From contig AP018536.1 in assembly GCA_003584705.1 (NCBI GenBank), forward strand, positions 2,666,001-2,730,000: a stretch of DNA of 64,000 nt, written 5' to 3'. Positions 35,034 to 43,254 of this stretch are shown here, one piece after another; position 1 is the stretch's first letter; every line of letters begins with the position of its first letter. Source of the stretch: Lachnospiraceae bacterium GAM79. Lineage in GTDB: Bacteria; Bacillota; Clostridia; Lachnospirales; Lachnospiraceae. A program made the translations under genes and the position numbers. The notes beneath the pieces are model-generated. The model worked only from the letters and a program-made list of their open reading frames with translations, was not told the DNA's origin and ran no database searches.

Positions 35034-37058
35034 TTATTTCTGTAAAAATTCCTTTTTAAATTCTGTTGCAGCATCACAGATCTGCTTGTTCAGCTCGTCA
35101 TCCAGAGCCTTGGTGGTCTCTAACTGACGAACGATGTCGCTGTGCTGTTCCTTCATGTAGTCTAAGTACTTCATCTGGAAATCCTTTACCTGATTTACAG
35201 GCACATCCAGCATCACTCTGCCGTTGGCTGCACACAGGGTCATAACCTGCTCTGCCATGCTCAAAGGCCTGCACAGAGGCTGCTTCAACAGTTCCATCAG
35301 TACATGTCCGTGCTGTAACTGTTCCTTTGTGGCGTTATCCAGATCAGATGCGAACTGGGTGAACACTTCCATCTCACGGAACTGTGCCAGGTCGATACGG
35401 ATACTTCCGGCTGCTTTCTTCATTGCCTTGGTCTGTGCAGCACCGCCGACACGGGATACGGACAGACCGACATTGACTGCAGGTCTCATGCCGGAGAAAA
35501 ACAGATCACTCTCCAGGAAGATCTGACCATCGGTAATGGAGATAACGTTGGTCGGAATGTATGCGGATACATCGCCTGCCTGGGTCTCAATGATCGGCAG
35601 TGCGGTGATGGAGCCGCCGCCCTTATCGGCACTCAGTCTTGCGGAACGCTCCAGCAGTCTGGAATGCAGATAGAATACATCTCCGGGATATGCCTCACGT
35701 CCGGGAGAACGTTCCAGCAACAGGGACAGTGCACGATAAGCTACCGCATGCTTGGACAGATCATCGTATACGATGAGGACATCCTTGCCCTGATACATAA
35801 AGTACTCAGCCAGTGCGGTACCGGAATAAGGTGCGATGTACTGCAGAGGTGCAGGATCGCTGGCGGTTGCGGATACGATAATGGTGTAATCCATGGCATC
35901 GTTCTTTTTCAGGGTTCCTACCAGTTTTGCAATGGTGGATGCCTTCTGGCCGATGGCCACATAGATACATACCACATCCTTGCCCTTCTGGTTCAAAATT
36001 GCATCGATGGCAATGGAAGTCTTACCGGTCTGACGGTCACCGATGACCAGTTCACGCTGTCCACGACCGATGGGGAACATGGAATCGATAGCCAGAATAC
36101 CAGTCTCCATAGGCACGCCTACGGACTGTCTGTCCACGATGGAAGGTGCCGGCTGCTCGATGGGACGATAGCCTTCTTCCTTAATAGGACCTGCACCGTC
36201 AATGGGTGCTCCCAGAGCATCCACGATTCTGCCTTTGAATCCGTCACCTACAGGAATACCGGCTCTCTTACCGGTACGAACGACCCTGGTGCCTTCGCGG
36301 ATCTCGGTATCATGACCGAACAGGATACATCCGATCTCATCTCTGCGGACATCCTGTACCATACCTTTGACACCGGAATCAAAGATAACGATCTCGCCGT
36401 ACTCTGCATGGTCGATACCATTGACGTTGGCGATACCGTCACCTACCCAGCTGACAGAACCGATCTCATTTTCCTGTGCCTGTAAGTTGAAATCCTCGAT
36501 CTCACCTTTCAGAATGGAAATGATGCCCTGCTCACTGGCGGTCTTTCCTACCTGGGAAAGCTTGTCTGCGAACTGCTTCATACGTCCATTGGTACTCCAG
36601 TCATAGACCTCGTTACCGGCACGGATGATGAAACCGCCGCCAAGAGAAGGATCTTCTTTGGTCTCAAAGACCATATCCTCTCTGTTGTATTTCTTCTGGA
36701 TAAAATTACGGATATTCTGCAGCTGCTCATCGGTGGGCGCTGTCACATAGGACAGGGTTACAACGAACTCTTCCTTTTTCTCGGGAGAGGCTTCTCTGTA
36801 TGCGGTGCAGATATCATCCCACAGATAGACGTCTCCGTTGTCACACAGGACTTTCAGAAAATCTCTGATCTGTAAGGGGAATACTTTTTCTATTACATTG
36901 TGCTTGGCAGACAGCGACACAGCAGGGGATTCGAAATCCAGCTTCACCTGCGGTACGGCTTTGAAGATATCGCCTGTCTGACCTACAATGTCTCCGGGGA
37001 TATTCAGTTCACGCAATCTTTTTGCGTATTCTAAAGCTGTACTAATCAATCTTTTCAC
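35034..37058 (-). CDS. atpHA: Fused ATP synthase delta-alpha subunit
   Basis: 674-residue fusion. Residues ~1-175 correspond to the delta (OSCP) subunit: [64 protein letters not shown]. Residues ~175-674 are a full alpha subunit with [16 protein letters not shown] (Walker A), the alpha signature [21 protein letters not shown] and the [25 protein letters not shown] region. The join is in frame with no stop and the length equals delta plus alpha, so this is a real fusion rather than an assembly gap. GTG 37058 overlaps atpF by 17 nt. No separate atpH or atpA exists in the operon. Confidence 0.93.
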   Translation of the reverse strand: MKRLISTALEYAKRLRELNIPGDIVGQTGDIFKAVPQVKLDFESPAVSLSAKHNVIEKVFPLQIRDFLKVLCDNGDVYLWDDICTAYREASPEKKEEFVVTLSYVTAPTDEQLQNIRNFIQKKYNREDMVFETKEDPSLGGGFIIRAGNEVYDWSTNGRMKQFADKLSQVGKTASEQGIISILKGEIEDFNLQAQENEIGSVSWVGDGIANVNGIDHAEYGEIVIFDSGVKGMVQDVRRDEIGCILFGHDTEIREGTRVVRTGKRAGIPVGDGFKGRIVDALGAPIDGAGPIKEEGYRPIEQPAPSIVDRQSVGVPMETGILAIDSMFPIGRGQRELVIGDRQTGKTSIAIDAILNQKGKDVVCIYVAIGQKASTIAKLVGTLKKNDAMDYTIIVSATASDPAPLQYIAPYSGTALAEYFMYQGKDVLIVYDDLSKHAVAYRALSLLLERSPGREAYPGDVFYLHSRLLERSARLSADKGGGSITALPIIETQAGDVSAYIPTNVISITDGQIFLESDLFFSGMRPAVNVGLSVSRVGGAAQTKAMKKAAGSIRIDLAQFREMEVFTQFASDLDNATKEQLQHGHVLMELLKQPLCRPLSMAEQVMTLCAANGRVMLDVPVNQVKDFQMKYLDYMKEQHSDIVRQLETTKALDDELNKQICDAATEFKKEFLQK

Positions 37059-37530
37059 CTGTCTTTGCTATAAATTGGTTGTAAAGTTCTCTGTCTGAAT
37101 CTGCGTTCTGCTTGGCAGCTACCAGTTTTGCAGTAGCTTCCACTACCAGGCCGGCGATCTGTTCCTGTGCCTGCTCGATGCGCTTCTGCTCTTCCAGTGT
37201 GGCATTCTTACTGGCATTGTCCATGATCTTTTTCGCTTCTGTCTGGGCATCTGCCACGATGCGGTCATATTCGTTGCTGGCCTTGCCTCTTGCCTCGTTC
37301 AGAATGCTTTCTTTTTCTGCCTGAACACCGCTTAAGGATGCCTCGTACTGGCCTTTCAGTTCATTGGCACTGTCCTGTGCAGCTTTTGCATCTGCATATT
37401 GCTTATCGATCTCTGCCTGTCTTGCATCCAGGATCTTGTGGATGGGCTTGATCAGGAAGATCTTCACAATGGCAAAGATGATCAACAGATTCAGGATGGT
37501 CCATACAATATTAATATCTAATCTCAGCAT
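37042..37530 (-). CDS. atpF: ATP synthase b subunit
   Basis: Peripheral-stalk subunit, 162 residues: a single N-terminal membrane helix ([25 protein letters not shown]) followed by a long alanine- and charge-rich coiled coil ([26 protein letters not shown]...). ATG 37530 follows AAAGGATG. It overlaps the start of atpHA by 17 nt, so the b subunit and its partner delta domain are translationally coupled. Confidence 0.93.
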   Translation of the reverse strand: MLRLDINIVWTILNLLIIFAIVKIFLIKPIHKILDARQAEIDKQYADAKAAQDSANELKGQYEASLSGVQAEKESILNEARGKASNEYDRIVADAQTEAKKIMDNASKNATLEEQKRIEQAQEQIAGLVVEATAKLVAAKQNADSDRELYNQFIAKTGEKID

Positions 37531-37571
37531 GTGCTTTCATCCTTTCTTACGTTTCGCTTTCTAATTTCCTT

Positions 37572-37720
37572 ATAACTATCCGAAACTTCCATTCGCAAAA
37601 CGCTCTTTCAGAGCTTTCTTTTTGCTCATGGAGTTTTAGTCGTCGTAAATCGTCACAAAACAGCTTACAAATGCAGGCATTTGACGCTTGTCTGTGACGT
37701 TTCCGGCTTCGGATAGTTAT
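37572..37720 (-). repeat. TAACTATTCAGA-family element, copy R7 (long form, reversed), atpE-atpF spacer
   Basis: Terminal repeats are ATAACTATCCGAA and TTCGGATAGTTAT: both ends carry the same changes relative to the family consensus, so they remain perfectly complementary. On the minus strand the interior has the central hairpin with stem CGTCACA/TGTGACG around CAAATG-CCTG-CATTTG and GTAAGC, then ATGAGC, a hairpin GCTCT-gaa-AGAGC and GTTTTGCGAATGG. It starts inside the atpE stop codon and fills most of the spacer. Confidence 0.85.
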
Positions 37721-37932
37721 GCCATGAACAGAATGATCAGGATGCCGATAACGAATCCGTAAATAGCGGTTGCCTCTGCCAGCGCACCACCTAACAGTAA
37801 GATCTTGGTGATCTTGCTCTCTGCTTCCGGCTGTCTTGCGACTGCCTCTGCTGCTTTACTTGTTGCGATACCGATACCGATACCTGCTCCGATACATGCC
37901 AGTGCTGCAATACCTGCTCCAATAGCTATCAT
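37717..37932 (-). CDS. atpE: ATP synthase c subunit
   Basis: 71-residue hairpin protein forming the rotor ring in the membrane. Two helices flank the polar loop ARQPE. The ion-carrying carboxylate is Glu53 in [13 protein letters not shown]. Compared with Na+-binding c subunits of the Ilyobacter type, the glutamine ligand is Ile20 and the serine after the glutamate is Ala54, so proton coupling is more likely. ATG 37932 follows CGGAGG. It is flanked on both sides by structured repeats of one family. Confidence 0.95.
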   Translation of the reverse strand: MIAIGAGIAALACIGAGIGIGIATSKAAEAVARQPEAESKITKILLLGGALAEATAIYGFVIGILIILFMA

Positions 37933-37970
37933 AATTCTTTTCCTCCGTTTTTGTGTGAATTAGTGTTTCA

Positions 37971-38013
37971 TAACTATTCATAATCGCATTCGCAAAATAG
38001 CTCTGAATAGTTA
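37971..38013 (-). repeat. TAACTATTCAGA-family element, copy R8 (minimal), atpB-atpE spacer
   Basis: TAACTATTCA (37971-37980) and TGAATAGTTA (38004-38013) enclose only AGAGCTATTTTGCGAATGCGATTA-type sequence when read on the minus strand; the piece TTTTGCGAATG matches the end module of the long copies. Confidence 0.8.
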
Positions 38014-38018
38014 TCCAG

Positions 38019-38729
38019 TTACTCAATGGCTTCCTTAATGTACATGGATGTCAGGAATACAAATACATATGCCTGAATCAATCCATCAAAAATATCAAAG
38101 TAAAAGCTGAAGGGTACCGGCAATGCCACCGGAACCAGAAGCTTCAACAGCTCCATGATAACGAATGCTCCCAAAACGTTACCAAACAATCGCATACACA
38201 GGGACAGGGGCTTGATGAACACCTCCAGGATATTGATAGGTGTTACGATCGCGATGGGTTCGGTAAAGCTCTTGATCCATCCGCCCACACCTTTTTTGCG
38301 GATACCTGCGGCTTCCACCAGAACGATACTCATCAGGGCCAGTGCCGCCGTTACGTTCAGATCCTTGGTAGGGGGCTTCATACCGAACAATCCAATGATA
38401 TTGGATATGCCCAGATACAACAGTACGCTAACCAGATATGGTACATACCGTTTGCCTTCTTCTCCGATCATTCCCGTAACAATGCCTTCCAGCTTTGTCA
38501 CGATCGTCTCTGCCACCAGCTGTCGTCTGCTGACATTGTGTACTTTGAGGTTGCTTGTAAGGATAATCGACAAGATCAGAATGACTGCCATGACCACCCA
38601 GGTGATAACGACCGATTCCGCAATGTCCAGCTGTACTCCACCGATCAGGGGTAGACCTGCCGGAAGCTTAATAGAAAAAGCCGTGTCACAATTCAGTTCC
38701 TTGAGCAGTTCTGATGCCAATTCCTCCAT
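38019..38729 (-). CDS. atpB: ATP synthase a subunit
   Basis: Membrane stator subunit forming the ion half-channels, 236 residues with about six hydrophobic segments. The essential arginine lies in LSLCMRLFGNVLGAFVIMELL and the family's C-terminal motif is FDGLIQAYVFVFLTSMYIKEAIE. ATG 38729 follows GGAAAGGAAG. First gene of the operon atpB-E-F-HA-G-D-C. No atpI is present upstream. A weak TAAAAT -10-like box lies about 80 nt upstream, but no convincing -35 is visible. Confidence 0.93.
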   Translation of the reverse strand: MEELASELLKELNCDTAFSIKLPAGLPLIGGVQLDIAESVVITWVVMAVILILSIILTSNLKVHNVSRRQLVAETIVTKLEGIVTGMIGEEGKRYVPYLVSVLLYLGISNIIGLFGMKPPTKDLNVTAALALMSIVLVEAAGIRKKGVGGWIKSFTEPIAIVTPINILEVFIKPLSLCMRLFGNVLGAFVIMELLKLLVPVALPVPFSFYFDIFDGLIQAYVFVFLTSMYIKEAIE

Positions 38730-38904
38730 AATACCACTTCCTTTCCGTGAACATCCTTGAAAGAGCTTTCACTCCCTCACGGTCGTTGCTATTTTACTCC
38801 TATTTATTGAAAAACGTAAGATACATTTTTGCTAATTTGTTCCATGCAAAAATGAAAAGTTATGGCATATATTAACTATAAAAAATGAGGTATCAGAAAA
38901 TCAT

Positions 38905-39528
38905 ATGACAAAATTAGTCATTTTGGGACGCAAATCCCAGACGGGCAATTATGAGACGTTTTTTTCGAAACTTCCCGCCAGAACCGTAACCACACTGGTC
39001 CCCGGGGAAGTCACCTCCTGTGATGCCTTGATTCTGCCGGGCGGCGGAGATATCACTCCGGCTTTTTTCGGAGAAAAAAACAAAGGTTCCCGTACTGTTG
39101 ACACCGAACTGGACATCCTGCAATTTCAGGCCCTTGACACAGCCATTGCCGCCGGGATCCCCGTGATCGGGATCTGCAAGGGCATGCAGGTCATCAATGT
39201 TGCCTTCGGTGGCACTATTTTGCAGGATATGTCGGGAGATTCCCTGCACAGTATCCCCTCCGGTGATGCATTCCATACGTCCATTATGACGGAAGATTCC
39301 CGTCTTTTCAAGTATTTTCCTGTCGAAATGCACGTCAACAGCGCCCACCATCAGAGGATCGACCGCTTAGGTCAGCATCTGAAGATCATTCAGCGCTGCC
39401 CCGATGACGGCTGCCCCGAAGCTTTGGAGCATGACGAGCTGCCGATCCTTGGGCTGCAGTGGCATCCGGAGCGTCTTCCGGAACAGGCCGGTGAGCCTCT
39501 GCTTTCTCTTCTTTCTTCCTATTTCTGA
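38905..39528 (+). CDS. Class I glutamine amidotransferase / gamma-glutamyl-GABA hydrolase family (peptidase C26)
   Basis: 207-residue hydrolase. The oxyanion region ALILPGGGDITPAFFGE, nucleophile elbow VIGICKGMQVINVAFGGT with the catalytic Cys, and LGLQWHPERLPE with the catalytic His-x-Glu define the PuuD-like peptidase C26 family, which cleaves gamma-glutamyl bonds. It is somewhat shorter than PuuD (~250). The ATG has only GAGG at 14 nt. The last 143 nt overlap, antisense, the end of the DUF2974 gene, a long convergent overlap. Substrate unknown. Confidence 0.85.
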   Translation: MTKLVILGRKSQTGNYETFFSKLPARTVTTLVPGEVTSCDALILPGGGDITPAFFGEKNKGSRTVDTELDILQFQALDTAIAAGIPVIGICKGMQVINVAFGGTILQDMSGDSLHSIPSGDAFHTSIMTEDSRLFKYFPVEMHVNSAHHQRIDRLGQHLKIIQRCPDDGCPEALEHDELPILGLQWHPERLPEQAGEPLLSLLSSYF

Positions 39529-40648
39529 ATCTGCGCCCGGGCTTTTTCGCCGGGGCCAGCTCCTCTCTGACCTTGACTTTGGCGATTTCGAACAGGGAGC
39601 GGATGATTCCCCGCAGCATCTCCGCGGTCTGGTCGTCCACTTCCTTCAGTGCAGTAACCACCGCATTCATACTCTTTTTCCAGTCAGCGGTAAACGTGAT
39701 CAGATCATCCGCCTGGGATGCGGAGATGACCTGATAGAGTGTTTCCACGAAGGTGCGGACCTGTTCTTCATTTAAGGATAGGATCCATTCGTTCAGTGCT
39801 TCATTCATGATCTTCTGGCTCTCATAAATGTCACCCACATCCACGAAATGGTCCTCCTCCACCAGCCAGGAAAAAGGATCGTGCTGCAAAAGCCCATGGC
39901 TGTTGCTCTCCACCACGCGGTAATGAATATCCCGCTCGAAAATCATACCGATCATGGAAGAATGTGGCAACAGCTTCACCACCTTGCCTTCGATGGCATT
40001 ATAGTGACACTCCTTCAGCATTTCCGGCCGGAATCCAGGCCCATCCAGACTGTAGATCTTCTGGATCCGTTTCTGCACAAAAGGGGCGCATTTCATGGCA
40101 CTGTAGACTGCCAGATTGCCGCCCTTGGAATGCCCTCCGATATAAAAGGGCTGGTGCAGCCATCCGGTGACCATATTTACATATTTTACACTGTACTCCT
40201 GCCCCGGCACCGGTGACAGAAATGCCATGTTGAAATCTTCCTTCCAGCCTACGATAGTCTCATCCGTTCCCCGGAATGCCAGAAACAGGGTTCCGTCATC
40301 CAGAATAAAAGTGATGGCGGAGAACTGGGTCTCCCATTCCTTTTCCACCAGATTGATATAGCAGTTCAGCTTCATATCCCGGAAACGTCTGCCACTTAAC
40401 ATTCCTTCGAACAGCGCCCGGTTCTCCTTCTCAAAACGGACATCCCCGAACAGTTTGTCCACGTCCGGACGCTCTGCAATCTCCCGCAGGGTCACGGAAG
40501 GGCCATTGTGCCGCACATCGCTGACCATCCCGTCGAATTTCAGATAAGAGAGCTGGCACAATGCCAGACTGTCCACATCATTCAGAGGTTTTTCCCGAAA
40601 AGAAATGTCTCCGTATTTTTGCAAATATTCTATTACCGTTCCTGCCAT
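39386..40648 (-). CDS. DUF2974 (Mbeg1-like) alpha/beta-hydrolase
   Basis: 420-residue protein of the DUF2974/Mbeg1-like family, an alpha/beta-hydrolase fold. DGTLFLAFRGTDETIVGWKEDFN and the nucleophile elbow YIGGHSKGGNLAVYSAM (serine in GHSKGG) are clear; the C-terminal ~90 residues are basic and low in complexity (PGRRFRNRKKEEKAEAHRP...), reading across the end of the convergent amidotransferase gene. ATG 40648 follows AAAGGAG. Lipase or esterase chemistry is inferred; substrate unknown. The odd tail may have arisen by stop-codon loss into the neighbouring gene. Confidence 0.85.
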   Translation of the reverse strand: MAGTVIEYLQKYGDISFREKPLNDVDSLALCQLSYLKFDGMVSDVRHNGPSVTLREIAERPDVDKLFGDVRFEKENRALFEGMLSGRRFRDMKLNCYINLVEKEWETQFSAITFILDDGTLFLAFRGTDETIVGWKEDFNMAFLSPVPGQEYSVKYVNMVTGWLHQPFYIGGHSKGGNLAVYSAMKCAPFVQKRIQKIYSLDGPGFRPEMLKECHYNAIEGKVVKLLPHSSMIGMIFERDIHYRVVESNSHGLLQHDPFSWLVEEDHFVDVGDIYESQKIMNEALNEWILSLNEEQVRTFVETLYQVISASQADDLITFTADWKKSMNAVVTALKEVDDQTAEMLRGIIRSLFEIAKVKVREELAPAKKPGRRFRNRKKEEKAEAHRPVPEDAPDATAAQGSAARHAPKLRGSRHRGSAE

Positions 40649-40709
40649 ATGCCGCTCCTTTCCGCGAGGAACTTTCCTTGCGTATTTCGCTGGATTGTGT
40701 TACGTTCTA

Positions 40710-40914
40710 TATAATGATGCCAGGGTCAAAAGGTCTAAGCCCACATGAGCTTGCTCATAGGTGGGTGAAAGACCTTAGGACCCGCCCCGATATGAGCATA
40801 AAAGTGGGATGATAATCCCACGATATGCGAATATTGGGTAGGATTGTGGGAGTGCGTAGCACGGAACAATCCGTAGGCATCAAAGTCGGGGGCTTTTGAC
40901 CCCGACATCATATA
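40710..40914 (-). repeat. Multi-hairpin element with long terminal inverted repeats
   Basis: Ends TGATGCCAGGGTCAAAAG and CTTTTGACCCCGACATCA pair over 18 nt with two differences, both G-U wobbles on the minus strand. Inside are hairpins 40730-40779 (AAGGTCT/AGACCTT enclosing TGAGC-tt-GCTCA), 40804-40821 (GTGGGAT-gata-ATCCCAC), 40841-40872 (GGATTGT/ACAATCC enclosing GTGC-gta-GCAC) and 40885-40906 (GTCGGGG/CCCCGAC). It occupies most of the non-coding 40649-40922 and directly adjoins copy R5 of the other family. Confidence 0.7.
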
Positions 40915-40922
40915 ATTATATG

Positions 40923-41098
40923 GTAACTATTCAGAGCCATGCAAATCATGTCAACATGTACGTCGAATGCTTGCATTCGTAAGAACATTTGATATGATTT
41001 ATATGGCGAAGTAACCACAATGAGCAGAGAACAGGCCGGCCTGTTCTCCAAGGAAGCCTCATAGAGGCGACTTTGCGAATGGAGGTCTGAATCGTTAC
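40923..41098 (+). repeat. TAACTATTCAGA-family element, copy R5 (long form)
   Basis: Ends GTAACTATTCAGA and TCTGAATCGTTAC. Central hairpin stem AAATCATGTCAACATGT (40943-40959)/ACATTTGATATGATTT (40985-41000), with one bulge, around CGAATG-CTTG-CATTCG and GTAAGA. Then GGCGAAGTAACC, a perfect hairpin GAGAACAGGCC/GGCCTGTTCTC, a hairpin GCCTC-at-AGAGGC and TTTGCGAATGG. The most complete copy, upstream of the TetR gene. Confidence 0.9.
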
Positions 41099-41134
41099 AT
41101 TATTAGGTAGAAATCATAAAGAAGGTGATCCGTC

Positions 41135-41656
41135 ATGTCCACAAAGAATTCCAACTTTTTTTCCAGAGATTGTATGGTACAGGCTCTGATCCAGCTGCTG
41201 AAGACCAAATCCCTGTCCAATATTACAATTACCGAGCTGACCGAGCGTGCCGGTGTCTCCCGCATGACCTATTATCGCAATTACCATTCTCTGGATGATA
41301 TCTTCAGCAGTTATCTGAAGGATCTGGTAGAATCCTACCGTCAGGATGTTGCGACATGGCCGGACAAGGGCAATTACAATGACTCCCGCAATATGCTGCA
41401 TTGCTATGAATATTTCAATCATTACAAAGAATTCATTACCTGTCTGGTGCAGACCGGTCTGGGGCACCTGCTGTTACAGGCACTGGACAGCTACATTCTG
41501 GATACCTATTATACCGAAGACAAGGGGCGGGATTTTTATTACACGCTCCGAGCCTTCTCCGGTTCCCTCTACAATATTTATGTCACCTGGATTCTGGAAA
41601 ATTCCAAAGAATCCGCTGAAGAGATCGTATCCATTATCTGCAAGATCTATTCGTAG
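41135..41656 (+). CDS. TetR/AcrR-family transcriptional regulator
   Basis: 173-residue regulator. N-terminal helix-turn-helix (residues ~12-60): MVQALIQLLKTKSLSNITITEL and AGVSRMTYYRNYHSLDDIFSSYL. The C-terminal ligand domain is short (about 110 residues) and aromatic-rich (HCYEYFNHYKEFITCL, RDFYYTLRAFSGSLYNIYVTW). ATG 41135 has AAGGTG upstream. It stands alone behind two structured elements and before a terminator; no neighbouring exporter or obvious target is present, so its regulon is unknown. Confidence 0.88.
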   Translation: MSTKNSNFFSRDCMVQALIQLLKTKSLSNITITELTERAGVSRMTYYRNYHSLDDIFSSYLKDLVESYRQDVATWPDKGNYNDSRNMLHCYEYFNHYKEFITCLVQTGLGHLLLQALDSYILDTYYTEDKGRDFYYTLRAFSGSLYNIYVTWILENSKESAEEIVSIICKIYS

Positions 41657-41688
41657 GTTCCCCGATCTGTTCTCCATAGTAATTCAGC

Positions 41689-41722
41689 AAAGGACTGCGC
41701 AAAATACGCAGTCCTTTATTAT
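41689..41722 (+). terminator. Terminator between the TetR and citrate synthase genes
   Basis: Perfect 11-bp stem AAAGGACTGCG/CGCAGTCCTTT, followed by ATTATTTG on the plus strand. Lying between convergent genes, it may act in both directions. Confidence 0.85.
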
Positions 41723-41730
41723 TTGATAAT

Positions 41731-43077
41731 TTATCTCTGATTCAAAGGAACATATTCCAGTTCCTGCATTACGCTCTTGTAAGCGGGACGAATGATCTTA
41801 TCCATATTGATCAGCTCTTCGATACGATGTGCACTCCATCCTACGATTCTGGCAATGGCAAAGATCGGGGTATACAGTTCCAGAGGAATCTCCAACATGC
41901 TGTATACGAAACCGCTGTAGAAATCAACGTTGGCGCTGACACCCTTGTAGATCCGGGATTTCTGGGAAATGACCTCCGGTGCGATCCGCTCGATCATGGA
42001 ATACAGGGCGAAATCCTTGTCTCTGCCCTTGGCTACCGCCAGTTTTTCCACGAAGCTTTTGAATACCTGGGCTCTGGGGTCAGACAGGGAGTAGACTGCA
42101 TGCCCCATACCATAGATCAGTCCCTTGCCGTCGAAGGCTTCTTTGCTCAGAATCTTGTTCAGATATGCCCTTACCGCATCCTCATCTGTCCAGTCGGACA
42201 CATGTGCTTCGATATCCCGCATCATCTCTACGACTTTGATATTGGCACCACCATGTTTGGGTCCCTTCAGGGAGGAAAGTGCTGCCGCAATGACAGAATA
42301 AGTATCGGATCCGGAAGAAGTCACGACTCTGGTGGTAAAGGTGGAGTTGTTACCACCGCCATGCTCCATATGCAGCACCAGTGCGGTGTCCAGTACCCTC
42401 GCCTCCAGTTCGGTGTATTGTTTGTCCGGGCGAAGCATCATCAGCAGATTCTCTGCGGTGGAAAGTTTCTTCTGGGGACGGTGTATGTACATACTCTCAT
42501 CGTTGGAATAGTGATTATATGCATGGTAGCCGTAGACTGCCAGCATGGGGAACACAGCAATCAGTCCCAGGCACTGTCTTAATACATTTTCAATGGAAGT
42601 GTCGCTGCAGTTTTTATCATAGGAAGCCAGTGTCAGAACGCTCCTGGTCAGTGAATTCATAATATCACTGCTGGGGGCTTTCATAATGACGTCTCTGGTG
42701 AAGTTGGTCGGCAGAGTTCTGCTGGACGCAAGAATATCGTTAAAATGTTTCAGTTCCTCACGGTTCGGCAGCTTACCGAACAGAAGTAAATAAGCCACTT
42801 CCTCGAATCCGAAATGATCACCCCGGAAGCCGTTGACCAGCTCGATGCAGTCATAGCCGCGATACCACAGCTTACCTTCACAGGGAACTTTTTTGCCGTC
42901 TTCCATTTTGAAGGATTCGATCCGTGAAATATTGGTAAGACCTGCGACTACGCCGTTACCGTTCTTATCACGCAGTCCCCTCTGTACGCCGTATTCGTCG
43001 AACATCTGGGGTTCCAATCTATCTGCCGCTCTGCACAATCCGGCATGTTCCAACATATACTCTTCGTTTTTCTTCAT
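41731..43077 (-). CDS. gltA: Citrate synthase
   Basis: Condenses acetyl-CoA and oxaloacetate to citrate, here probably feeding glutamate synthesis in an anaerobe. 448 residues. Catalytic histidines lie in LHMEHGGGNNSTFTTR and LIYGMGHAVYSLSDPRA, and the aspartate in ANVDFYSGFVYSML. The N-terminal region (LWYRGYDCIELV) is of the long type. 2-methylcitrate synthase activity cannot be excluded. ATG 43077 has AAGGAAGG upstream, behind a near-consensus promoter. No aconitase or isocitrate dehydrogenase gene is adjacent. Confidence 0.93.
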   Translation of the reverse strand: MKKNEEYMLEHAGLCRAADRLEPQMFDEYGVQRGLRDKNGNGVVAGLTNISRIESFKMEDGKKVPCEGKLWYRGYDCIELVNGFRGDHFGFEEVAYLLLFGKLPNREELKHFNDILASSRTLPTNFTRDVIMKAPSSDIMNSLTRSVLTLASYDKNCSDTSIENVLRQCLGLIAVFPMLAVYGYHAYNHYSNDESMYIHRPQKKLSTAENLLMMLRPDKQYTELEARVLDTALVLHMEHGGGNNSTFTTRVVTSSGSDTYSVIAAALSSLKGPKHGGANIKVVEMMRDIEAHVSDWTDEDAVRAYLNKILSKEAFDGKGLIYGMGHAVYSLSDPRAQVFKSFVEKLAVAKGRDKDFALYSMIERIAPEVISQKSRIYKGVSANVDFYSGFVYSMLEIPLELYTPIFAIARIVGWSAHRIEELINMDKIIRPAYKSVMQELEYVPLNQR

Positions 43078-43118
43078 CCAAATACCTTCCTTTCCCTCAC
43101 ATTTTTATATACTTATTT

Positions 43119-43148
43119 ATCATAACTTTTTGGAAGGGGCGATGTCAA
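43119..43148 (-). promoter_or_regulatory. Predicted citrate synthase promoter
   Basis: Minus strand: perfect -35 TTGACA, 18-nt spacer, -10 TATGAT, leader about 35 nt. One of the strongest promoters in the window. Confidence 0.75.
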
Positions 43149-43162
43149 TTAACAAAATATAA

Positions 43163-43254
43163 AATATTCCAATCCATGTAAATATCACCCAATATACGTC
43201 GAATGCTCGCATTCGTAAGAATATTGAGTGATATTTATAGGGCGAAGGAATATT
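43163..43254 (+). repeat. Element R6 with the conserved stem-loop module
   Basis: Ends are AATATTCC and GGAATATT rather than the TAACTATTCAGA consensus. The central hairpin is clearly homologous: stem AAATATCACCCAATAT (43180-43195)/ATATTGAGTGATATTT (43221-43236) with one mismatch, around CGAATG-CTCG-CATTCG and GTAAGA, bounded by CCATG and GGCGAAG. It overlaps the stop codon of the glycosyltransferase gene. Confidence 0.8.

Noticed and set aside
35664-36485. 273-codon plus-strand frame opposite atpHA
   Set aside because: Antisense shadow of the alpha subunit with no family motif.
38730-38904. Promoter of the atp operon
   Set aside because: A TAAAAT box is present on the minus strand, but no acceptable -35 at 16-18 nt, so I did not annotate it.
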